Shown piece by piece: positions 55,669-64,000 of a stretch of DNA of 64,000 bases; the stretch's first letter is position 1, and the number at the start of each line of letters is the position of its first letter. Made by a program: the position numbers and the translations under genes. The DNA is taken from assembly GCA_016081115.2 (NCBI GenBank), contig CM071933.1, forward strand, positions 59,534,660 through 59,598,659. Reading direction: 5' to 3'. The notes under the pieces are model-generated. The model did not search any database. It worked only from the letters and a program-made list of their open reading frames with translations, and had not been told where the DNA came from. Origin of the DNA: Rehmannia glutinosa. Taxonomy: Eukaryota; Streptophyta; Magnoliopsida; Lamiales; Orobanchaceae.

Positions 55669-55960
55669 CTATATACTCTCGGATTTTTAAATTTCAAAAA
55701 GAGATCTTGTATAGCTTTTCTATAAGCACATTACAACTTACATGCTTTAGCAAACTCTTGTGGATTGATACAAAAGCACAGTATGTGCTACTCTCTAATA
55801 TTGGTTTATATTATCCGATACTACTAAACACTTGTGCAAGAATTTTTCTTAAGATTTTGCAGGAGATACTTGGGTGTTAAAGGACAAATGATCGTAGAGA
55901 TATCAATGATTATCTACATAAAATCGGTCTAGTTTGAATTGGTTGACGGAAATACAATCG
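55669..55960. other. Unassigned sequence inside outer copia
   Basis: About 290 bp without copia similarity that I can see, between the inner 3' LTR and the outer RNase H remnant. It may be filler left by the deletion of pol, or part of an older insertion. Confidence 0.4.
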
Positions 55961-56608
55961 AGGTATGTTCATCAACTTTTATTACTCTCATAGACTCGAT
56001 ATCTTCATGTCGTATGCCTATGTGCTCATTTTCAAAATAATCCTAAAAGAATCTCATTTAAGTGCCGTTAAAAGAATTTCTCGTTATTTGAAAGGCACTA
56101 TCTCATATGGCTTGTTTTATTCAAAGAATGAAAATTTTTCTCTAAAAGGATATAGTGATTCGATTTATGCGGAAAATATTTATGATCGTAAAAGTACTTC
56201 CGAATCATGTCAAATTTTAGGCGATTGCCTAGTATCTTGTTTTTCAAAGAAGCAAAATTGTGTATCCTTATCTACGACCGAAGCCGAAAACATTTACGCG
56301 GCATTTTGTTGTACTCAACTTCTTTGGATGAAATAAACCTTAGCGGATTATAAATGTTCTTTTGAAAATGTTCCTATTTTTTGTGATAACACGTCCACTA
56401 TAAATATTGCTCAAAATCCGATTCATCATAACCGAACTAAACATATTGAGGTTCATCATCATTTTCTAAGGGATTGCATTTTCAAACGAAAAATTGAGAT
56501 GTGTTTTGTTCCGTCTCAAGATCAACTCGCGGATATTTTTACAAAACCATTAACCACCGAGTCTTTTGCTACAATTCGAGCTCGTTTAGGCATAATACAT
56601 GTCAAATA
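55961..56608 (+). pseudogene. pol: Outer copia RT end and RNase H remnant
   Basis: It follows the inner RT/RNase H C-terminal third closely: L-S-A-V-K-R-I-S-R-Y-L-K-G-T, then G-Y-S-D-S and S-T-T-E-A-E. An in-frame TAA at 56334-56336 interrupts it. The same frame then continues to L-A-D-I-F-T-K-P-L and a stop near 56608. RT catalytic blocks are missing. Confidence 0.85.
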
Positions 56609-57852
56609 AGGTCTATGTTTGCATTTTGTGCGTTTTTAAAACTTAGGGGTGAAAAATCGGATTTTAAACTCAAAATTCGGATAGACCAAGAACAAAGAGC
56701 TACAGGGACCGGATGTGAGGGGGTCGACCGATCGACCATCACCTGGACCGGTCGAACAACCCCTCAACCGGTCGAGCTAGGCCATTTTTTGGTTATATCA
56801 GTTTCTATCGCAGACTTCTTCATTTCACGCGATTTTCACTATTTTCGCACCCCTTTGCAAATTTCACACACGATTCACTCAAAAATGATTTATTTCTGGG
56901 ATTATATTATCGGTATATAATCATTATTACCCAACTTCACCAATTAATGGGTAAGTTTAATTCCTTTTTAATCTCAATTGGGTTGAACCCTTGAGAAAGT
57001 GCTTGTACTTGAGTATTTTGATGAAATTGTTGTATCAATTTGTTGGGAATGTTGATTGTTGATGGATAATATTTATAGAATTGCATTTGGTGATGAAATT
57101 TTGGGCATGATCATATTTACAAGTGTTATATACATCTTCGTTTTTATTCTACGCACGCCAAGTGTTCGACAAAATGTTTCAATAACAATTTCATCCCTTA
57201 CTTGATTCTCATGATTTCAAAAGTCTTATATGTTTATTGAGATAATGTTTTATCAATAAAATGAGCTTTTACAAATCATCTTATCGAATTTTCCCTTATT
57301 ATTTGGAATTTTAAGCTTTATGTTCCAAAAGCTCGATAATTCGGTTGAATTGCGCACTTTGATATGATTATATGATGTTTTTATCGTGCTAACATTCTTT
57401 TGATGATTCTAAAGGGGGAGAAATATGAAATAAAGCTCATAAGCTCAAAGAAGCTAGAAAAAGCTCGCAAACAAAAGCTATAAGCTATGGATGAAAAAGT
57501 CAAAAGCTGAGAATATAACTTAATCCAATGGATGGATTATGGGCTTTTCTACATGCCTAATGATTTGCTTTTGACAGGGGGAGTTTCTAAGCTCTTGATA
57601 TCTTAGCTCAAAGTGTAAAATCTGAGCTTTTAGCTTTTAATTGTTTGTGTCTATTATTACTATTGTTGTGCATGTTGATAGGGGGAGCTTTTACAAAATG
57701 TTTTGAAAAATCTTTACTCCCATCCTTATGATTCTTATGTATGAAAAGTGTCGCTCAAAATGGATAGTTGTTTTTGACTGGAAAATCTTGTTTCATTTTC
57801 AAAATCGACCTCTTAAAATTGTTTTGGTTTGTAATCATCAAAAGAGGGAGTT
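56609..57852 (+). other. Outer copia 3' non-coding region with PPT series
   Basis: ACCGGTCG-type motifs lie at 56710-56785. Purine motifs are aaagggggag (57411-57420), acagggggag (57574-57583), atagggggag (57678-57687) and the final PPT aaagagggag (57841-57850). Confidence 0.83.
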
Positions 57853-59100
57853 TGTTAGATAAATGTTTTTTTATCGTAATTTTGATTATTTTATTTAACT
57901 GTGTTTTTCACCAAAACAATGTCTCTAAATATTGTCCAAATACTCCTAATCGATTTAAAAAATTTTTACTAATTTTTCGGAGTATTTCTTGAAGTTTATT
58001 TTTTTACAAAAATGGACAACACTTCTGTTTCGTGTTCAATCGGTGGTCCTAGAGGGAAACCCGTGCCTGAAAGTTTGATTTCTGAAGCAGAAAAGAGACA
58101 AATTGAATAATACTTGAGGTCAACCGGTATCTGAAGATGAGAAACAAAAACAGACCAATCTGTTTCTCAAAAATCAAGGTGCTCAACCGGTCCAAGCAGG
58201 GGCCGACCGGTCGAACCCCTGGTCAACCAGTCGAGCACCCCCTGGACCGGTCACCCTAAGTATTTTTTGCTTCGATATTTCAAAATCTGTATTTGTGTTC
58301 AACCGGTCGACCTAATGTTTTATCAGCAAACTATCCGTTGAGCAGCATACAACTTTTCATGATTTTAAGGGTTTGATTTCTAACAACTATAATCTCCATT
58401 TGATTTGCATTTTTTTGTAGATTTCAATCTCCAAGGAGGAACCAATGTCTGATTATCAAATCCAGGACCTCTCCTATAAATAGATGAATGATTGAAGCAA
58501 CAAGACACAACAACACAATACAATACAACAAGAACATCTGCAAATGTGTCTAAGTCTTTATTTTCAACATTCTTGTTGTAATAGCCTAAGCTTATCACTT
58601 TCACATCTTGCTTATTAGGCTTTCCTTCTTGATTATACTTGCACTTTTGAGTTGTAATATTTCATTTAAAGTGTAATCTTGATTGTATTTGTAACATCAT
58701 CAAAAACAAGAAATCATTGTTAGTGTTATTTTGGCAAGAACACGTTTGGTTGATTTGGTTGAAAAGCTTGGTGCTTTTCGTGTTGAAGAGTTTGGTGTTC
58801 TTCGAGGTGTTGAAGTGTTTGGTGCTCTTCGTGTTGGAAGAGTTTGGTGCTCTTCGAAGTGAAGAAGAGTTTGGTGCTCTTCTTGTTGGAAGATTGTGGT
58901 AATCTTCTTAGGCGGTGTTGTAAGAAGAGTGTGGTGCTCTTCAAGGTAAATGTTGTAATAGTGATGGATCTATTAACAAACTTTTTCTTTTTCGAAATCC
59001 ATTCTGGACATATTGGGGTGGTAGAGAATTAGGCCCTAGGTGGGTTGAACCTCTATAAATCAATGTGCATTGTTTATTTTCCGCACTTACATTCTTGTAA
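57853..59100 (+). repeat. 3' LTR of outer copia, truncated
   Basis: The LTR follows the 5' LTR from tgttagataaatg to acattcttgtaat, with a TATA box near 58474. It lacks the last about 90 bp (the ...cacttggacta end). Confidence 0.85.
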
Positions 59101-59103
59101 TCA

Positions 59104-59268
59104 TTGTTGGAAGAGTTTGGTGCTCTTCTAGTTGGAAGATTGTGGTAATCTTCTTAGGTGGTGTTGTAAGAAGAGTGTGGGACTATTCAAGGTAAAGGTT
59201 GTAATAGTGTGGTGTCTATTAATAAACTTTTTCCTTTTTCAAATCCATTCCGGACATACTGGGGTGGT
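59104..59268 (+). repeat. Duplicated internal LTR segment after the truncated 3' LTR
   Basis: From ttggaagagtttggtgctct to catactggggtggt the sequence repeats the hairpin part of the LTR (compare 58830-59020), then stops abruptly. This points to template switching or unequal recombination at the 3' end. Confidence 0.75.
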
Positions 59269-59949
59269 GAGAAATTTGCACCCTCAGTCCCACAGGATTA
59301 GGCCTCTTACACCGTTAGTCCCGTACTTTGCATTTGTCATCCCATTATTTTCAAATCTTGCACTATTAGTCCTACAATTTTAGAGATATGCATAAATAGT
59401 CGCACAATTTATAAAATTTACCATGCAAGTCCCAAATTACCATGTTTTTCAATGTATCACATGTTGTGAAATATTTCATTTTCTGACACCTTTTTTGTTC
59501 GTGGCATTGTTACACCTACTTAGATCCAGTCTCTATTTAGAGGTTTTAAATGGACCATGTCAGGTTTCCAGCCTATAAACTTAACATGGCATACTTCTGC
59601 AATAGTTTTACTAACATGAATACATACTTCAATTTGCCTTAGTTTATTAACATAAGTGGATATATTCCATTACGACCATATCAGGCCCAACATGCGTACG
59701 TAAAATTAAAATATCTCTTAAAATTCATAACTTCTTTGACCGAAATAGCACCGGGTGAGATGGCTCGCAACACCACCAGTCGAAAAATTACTGCCCCCAG
59801 ATCGTTTGACAAACAACTCCTCACTGTTCAACCTCACCTTGAGGGAAGATGATCTGCAAGTTATCTGACTCCTTTAGCAACTGCTCAGCACAACCTTGGT
59901 TTGTTTCCTACTCCAGGCGTACAAGATAATCTTTAAACGAGATAAATTA
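59269..59949. other. Unassigned DNA
   Basis: No gene or element could be recognised between the broken copia LTR and the pararetrovirus-like segment. Confidence 0.5.
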
Positions 59950-60544
59950 ATAGAACATTATTAAGACATGTTGAAGCAGAAAGCCCCTTTTTATTAGGAA
60001 CTTATAGAAATATTAATTACATTAGTAATCTCCTTTTGGAAGGAGAATACTTGTTTAGCCTCTCATGTATGAGGCTTGCACTCGAAAACACATAAAAACT
60101 TGAAAACTAAAACACTCAAAATATTACAAATGTTTCTCTCAGACTTTATTATAAGAAAACTAAGGAAAATGTTCGATGTCCTCAGCTTCCTTCAACTCCT
60201 GCCATTTAATGAGGTAAGTCTAGACTTCAAATGCGGACTTCAAATCTAGTTGAGATGTAAGACGTTACTGCTTATGTCATACTCCTGAATTATTGCCTCG
60301 CCAACTGTCTTCCTTTTCTATCCGCGTGACTCAGCCCATGTGATGGTTGTCAGGGAATCTTTTAAAAAGTTGGTTTGCGTGGTCCCCAAGGAAAATACGT
60401 CTTGTGAGCTGGGCCCTTGTCTTTTCCAGCTTCATGGTCTTGTCGGTCGGGTTTGGGTCGGAATCCTTTCCCAAACTCAGGCTCTTTCTGTTCAGGGCAT
60501 GCTTGACATGCGTCATGTTACAAAGTTTCCGGTAAGTTTCTTTG

Positions 60545-61432
60545 CTAGCCGGAATCTTGTTTTCCTAGAGAATTCTTCTCTTCGTCTCGAAAAGTTCCTC
60601 TGCAAATCCTGTCGTTGATCCTGTCATTGAATTCAGAAGGAAAGATCCATTTGCTGAATTCTGAAAGAACTTGAATGGATGTTTGACTTTGTCCATTTCT
60701 GTTAGACAAACCCAAAGACCCCATGCTCATCTTGTAGAAGCTTCGTCTTCGGAAATTGCTCCTACTAACAATGGTACTTCTTCGTGAAGCTGCCTTGATA
60801 TAGTTTATGGCATTTCCATCCGGTCTTCTTAGCTTGATAAATTGAAAAGCTTCATTAAAGCCTTTCTTCGCTGGTTCAGGAGCTGCACTTATAAAATACA
60901 GTTCCAAAATATCTCCTCTGGCCAAATGTGGATTATTGGCCCAAGTCTCGTAAACTGTTTCCCCAATCCATTTCGGTAATTTTGAAATTTCTGGGAATCC
61001 TGGTGATACAGTATATATTGAAGTTAAGGCTCCAAAAGTATACCATTCTTGTACTTCATTCGGATGACTTCCTGGTTTCATCCAAACTCTTGGGTATTTG
61101 CCTGAGATATCAACCATTGTTTTTTCTGGGTTAATACCTCTTCTTGTAACCAATTTCTCCCATTGTCGTTGATAAACCTGCATTGGAGAAATCTTAATCT
61201 CGTCAGTTTGAACCTTAGATTTGCCTATCTGTGGCCTAAGATTCAACTTTCCCTCTTTTACCCCAGAGGTGCTGGGTTGACTTGAAGACTCGGGTTGTGA
61301 CACCGGAGCTTCAACATTCGTTACAGCTTGTACACCCTCAGGGGATGCATCAACTGCAACACTTGTGATTATGGTATTTGAATCCATAACCTCTGGGTTA
61401 GAGTCCCATTCTCTAACCGCCCCTTTTTGCAT
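60545..61432 (-). CDS. Pararetrovirus-like downstream frame, function unknown
   Basis: The open frame has 295 codons and lies after the RNase H part on the same strand. The N-terminal third is Ser/Pro/Gln-rich and looks disordered. The middle (residues about 80-220) is a folded-looking region with many Trp and aromatic residues, such as V-Y-Q-R-Q-W-E-K-L. The C-terminus is basic, then polar. I do not recognise a domain. Some florendovirus-type genomes carry a second frame of unknown function downstream of RT/RNase H, and this position fits. It is the only unbroken frame in the insertion. Confidence 0.55.
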   Translation of the reverse strand: MQKGAVREWDSNPEVMDSNTIITSVAVDASPEGVQAVTNVEAPVSQPESSSQPSTSGVKEGKLNLRPQIGKSKVQTDEIKISPMQVYQRQWEKLVTRRGINPEKTMVDISGKYPRVWMKPGSHPNEVQEWYTFGALTSIYTVSPGFPEISKLPKWIGETVYETWANNPHLARGDILELYFISAAPEPAKKGFNEAFQFIKLRRPDGNAINYIKAASRRSTIVSRSNFRRRSFYKMSMGSLGLSNRNGQSQTSIQVLSEFSKWIFPSEFNDRINDRICRGTFRDEEKNSLGKQDSG

Positions 61433-61470
61433 CGTAGGAGATGCGGCCTGGAGGAGAGGCCCTTGCAGTG

Positions 61471-61662
61471 CTAAGAACAGTTATCCTTGAGCGAACTGGC
61501 ATGCTCGTATTTGACTAGAAATGGATTTCTGGTCAGCCTTTGAAGTCGTCCAACAACTTCTGCATCGAGACATAACGTCCCAAAATCGCGTTCTAGACTC
61601 TCCAGGTTTTCCCTGAGATGTCTTACTCGTTTAAGGACCTCGTCAGCAACGCATCCGTCCAT
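61471..61662 (-). pseudogene. Possible end of RNase H/polyprotein
   Basis: This is a 63-codon stretch rich in Leu, Arg and Glu. Just upstream, in another frame, lies a V-L-A-D-F-type motif like those ending RNase H domains. It is probably the polyprotein tail, displaced by a frame change near 61660-61770. Confidence 0.4.
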
Positions 61663-61773
61663 CTCGTGTCAAAAAATCTGCAAGAACATTTTCATGAGAT
61701 TTTATAGTGACAATATCATAATCATAATATTGACATTCAGCTTGCCATCTAAGTAATCTAGCCTTTTCTGTTT

Positions 61774-62730
61774 TTATTCAATTTTGTTTTTCAGAAAAGC
61801 CTTGGCACTTGAATTATCAATTTTTAAAGTAAACTTTTTAGCCAGTAAAAATAAAAGCCATTTTTTGAAAGCCTTTCTGACTGCAAAGAATTCTTTCTCG
61901 TTGATATGCCACCGAGTTACTTCACTGTCTGTAAATAGACCACTGCAATATCTACATGGCACTTCTCCGTTTGGTGTGGCTTTTGTAAGAATTGCTGCCC
62001 ACCAATGATCACTGGCATCTGTGTAGAGAAGCAGTTCATCTTCATCCTGTGGAATTGCAAGTTTAGGAAGCTTTTTGCAAACTTCTTTAAGATGCTTAAT
62101 TCCTTCTTGATGTTCATCCTCCCATTTGAATACTGCATCTTTTTTATGTAATGGGCTAAACACCTTCCTGTAATGTGCTAGATTGTTTATGAACATCCCA
62201 ACAAAATTATCAACTCCAAGGAAACTTTGAAGCTGCTTATTGTCCTTCAACGTATCTGGAAATCCCTGTATCCTTTCTACAATATGACTTTGTAGGATGA
62301 TCCCAGATTCATCGATTTCAATTCGGAGGAATTCAATCTGTCTTGTTGCAATCACTGCCTTCTTTTCTGAAAGCACTAATCCTTCCTCGTGACAAACATC
62401 TGAAAATATTTTCAAATGTTTAAGATGCTCCTTCATGTTCTTTGATGCGATCAGAATGTCATCGATATACACGAACATGAAACTGAAATAATATTTGAAG
62501 AGATTATCCATCTTCCTTTGATATATCTGGGGTGCGTTAGCCAATCCCATAGGCATCACGTTCCAAATATAATGTCCTTGTGGTGTAGAGAAAGCTGTGA
62601 ACTTTTTGCTTTCTTCATCCATCTTAATGGTAGAATCCAGTTTGCAATTGAACTTTGAGAATATCTTGGCACCTTTGATACAATTAATCATATGTTCTCT
62701 GCTTGGGATATAGTATCCGTCGAACTCCAA
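61774..62730 (-). pseudogene. Pararetrovirus-like RT and RNase H
   Basis: The frame has 318 codons. The RT fingers/palm block M-P-M-G-L-A-N-A-P is near residue 59-67 and the catalytic Y-I-D-D at 88-91. RNase H begins near residue 240 with L-Y-T-D-A-S-D. It is in the same frame as the segment 62797-63252, with only an in-frame TGA at 62797-62799 between them. It ends early inside RNase H. The enzyme would convert pregenomic RNA to DNA in the cytoplasm; this copy is interrupted. Confidence 0.85.
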
Positions 62731-62796
62731 AATGTTATTAATCCCTTTGTAATTAATAACAAGTCTTGGCTTTCCTCTTTTAATTTCTCCATGGTT

Positions 62797-63252
62797 TCAA
62801 ACTAAGAATCTTGGACTGCTATATGGAGAAACTCCAGGTGAAATCAACTTAAGGTCAAGATGTTCCTTAAGTATCTTCTGCATATCCTCACAATCCTCCT
62901 GATTCATAAGGATTGGTTTGAATCTCACGAACTCATACTCCTTCCCTGGTTTAACCTTTAAGGATGCTTTGAGCTCGTTCTTATCCCACCATGCTAAAGG
63001 ATTTTCATTATAATTCTTTTGGATCTTCTTTTTGATATCTTCGAGTGATATTTGATCTTCTATGGTAACATCACTCTGTGGCTTCTCCATAAGACTCATC
63101 ATCAATTCTGCAATAGCCTTTGGAGGTACTCGTTCTTCTCCTTGTATTCTGAGTGAATACAAGTTATTATCCCATTGCTTTGTATCTTTTTGCTTCGACC
63201 CATATTTTCGAAATGATAATAAGGCATCACCAAATCTTCTTTTATCCGCCAT
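62797..63252 (-). pseudogene. Pararetrovirus-like N-terminal RT region
   Basis: This 151-codon stretch ends with the I-S-P-G-V-S-P-Y-S-S-P block that opens the RT domain. A premature TGA closes it. Upstream, a frame change near 63.25-63.3 kb separates it from the piece at 63102-63392. Confidence 0.75.
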
Positions 63253-63392
63253 TTTTGGATTTCAAAGTTTGGCTTCATCACCACGCTTGCTGCGAAAATT
63301 AATAGGCATTTTTCTGTAAAATGCTTCCCGCAGTCTTTGGACAATGATCTTATGATCACACAATGTTGTGAAAATAAGTCGTCTTGTCTCAT
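63253..63392 (-). pseudogene. Protease-RT linker fragment
   Basis: This is a coding-like segment in a different frame between the protease and RT pieces. It contains T-E-K-C-L-L-I-F but no assignable domain. Confidence 0.4.
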
Positions 63393-63481
63393 TTTCCTGT
63401 GTAAATCGCTTAAATGTTTGTAGGAAATTGTTTCCTAGCAAAACATCTGCTCCTGTGTCATGGAAATAAATTGGCGGCGTC

Positions 63482-63745
63482 TTATACTTTGTACCATGGG
63501 GTACCGCCCGCTCCTCCGATCATGATTTCTGCTTGTTTAATTCCTCTGTTAAGAATAAAAATTCTTTTAGAGAAATCTCTTCCTGCAATAGCTGGTAAAT
63601 CTTCTCCAATTTCTTTAGGAAAAACATCCGGCTCTGCAGTACATATTCTGGCACCTGAATCAATATAGGCAGCGAAATACTCGGCCTTGTATTTAGCATA
63701 TAACATTCTGATAGAAATATATATGGAGAATGGACTAGTGGTCAT
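63482..63745 (-). pseudogene. Pararetrovirus-like aspartic protease
   Basis: The stretch has 87 codons with Y-I-D-S-G-A near residue 27-32, the retroviral-type aspartic protease active site as written in Caulimoviridae. The following F-P-K-E-I and I-L-N-R-G-I segments fit the rest of the fold. Neighbouring pieces are in other frames. Confidence 0.7.
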
Positions 63746-64000
63746 CTGATTCTGTATCTTTTTCAGCCACTGTGAAGTCTATTCCGTCTTGTAATCTTTC
63801 CCAAGGTTTATGATCCTCAAGAAATTCAATTCCTAGTATTAACTGTTCTGGAATTTTTCCTGCTACTCCTGAGATAGTCAGCTCAATTTCACCTATCTTC
63901 AGGCTTCCTTGATACCTTCCAACTATTGGTTGTTGGAGATAATATAGAACATCACAAGGAAAAATATTATCCTTTTGAGTGATGTCAAATATTACTTCAA
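63746..64000 (-). other. Upstream polyprotein part, cut by window end
   Basis: Coding-like composition continues on - to the window edge, but no clear long frame or motif can be named. Confidence 0.35.

Larger units (their letters stand above)
43681..59268 (+). mobile_element. Outer Sirevirus-type copia element, internally deleted
   Basis: It consists of a 5' LTR, PBS, decayed gag, then the nested inner element (46987-55668), then an RNase H remnant, four PPT-like repeats and a rearranged 3' LTR. Most of pol is missing. The gag tail runs into a protease-region scrap (N-G-E-I-G-N) at about 46845-46865, then unrelated sequence, and coding resumes in the last part of RT/RNase H at about 56010. 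It therefore had lost most of pol whatever the inner insertion did. Confidence 0.85.
59950..64000 (-). mobile_element. Endogenous pararetrovirus-like insertion (Caulimoviridae), broken
   Basis: On - the order is aspartic protease, reverse transcriptase, RNase H, then one further frame, as in Caulimoviridae such as the petuvirus/florendovirus group. No LTRs, integrase or copia/gypsy integrase motifs were found. It runs past the window end, so movement and coat regions are not seen. Several stops and frame changes break the polyprotein, so this copy is not functional. The left limit is approximate. Confidence 0.7.

Noticed and set aside
61774..62730. Ty3/gypsy RT instead of pararetrovirus RT
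   Set aside because: No integrase follows RNase H, no LTR is found, and the D-S-G-A protease and Y-I-D-D context look like Caulimoviridae. A phylogeny would decide.

Overview
The window is repeat-dominated nuclear DNA from a flowering plant, most likely a eudicot. The evidence is Sirevirus-type Ty1/copia elements, a Tat-lineage Ty3/gypsy element with a second RNase H, a Mutator-like element with a DUF1985 gene, hAT and Harbinger type MITEs, and a Caulimoviridae-like insertion. I found no intact single-copy host gene, rRNA, tRNA or CRISPR array. Almost every reading frame that can be assigned belongs to a mobile element.

Layout. 1-770 is featureless AT-rich DNA. 771-5700 holds four consecutive terminal-inverted-repeat elements separated only by (TA)n tracts. 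5807-8333 holds three small MITE-type elements, two with target-site duplications, followed by a SINE-like stretch to about 8690. About 8.69-15.26 kb is a decayed Mutator-like element with a transposase N-terminal fragment on + and a DUF1985 gene on -, framed by clusters of a GGCACGAT/ATCGTGCC palindrome. A copia solo LTR (11001-12535, TSD TAATC) splits the DUF1985 gene. 15566-26118 is a complete-length Tat element (TSD ATATT) with LTRs, PBS, broken gag-pol, an intact RNase H/integrase frame, a 97-99 bp tandem array of hairpins, and an antisense gene with its own TATA box, intron and poly(A) signal. 26.1-28.6 kb is AT-rich with small MITEs.

28670-42231 is a three-level nest. A hAT-like shell contains a 3.8 kb solo LTR (+, TSD TATGA), which contains a LARD-like element on - (31282-40353, TSD TTATT) with two 3.8 kb LTRs and only 1.44 kb of non-coding interior. 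43.5-59.3 kb is a second nest. A deleted Sirevirus (gag remnant, RNase H remnant, PPT series) is interrupted by a nearly complete Sirevirus (46987-55668). From about 59.95 kb to the window end, on -, lies a broken Caulimoviridae-type pararetrovirus insertion (protease, RT, RNase H, one extra frame) that continues past the edge.

Most noteworthy: (1) an array of short stem-loops in the transcribed leader of all the copia LTRs, with a nearly constant GTGGT loop and stems that change in a compensating way; (2) the Tat antisense gene and hairpin array; (3) the LARD with LTRs far longer than its interior, whose LTR carries a 30-codon open stretch conserved in length in a diverged copy; (4) repeated insertion of TIR elements into one (TA)n tract; (5) patches where two otherwise near-identical LTR copies differ mostly at CAG or GC-rich sites, which may be a consensus artefact.
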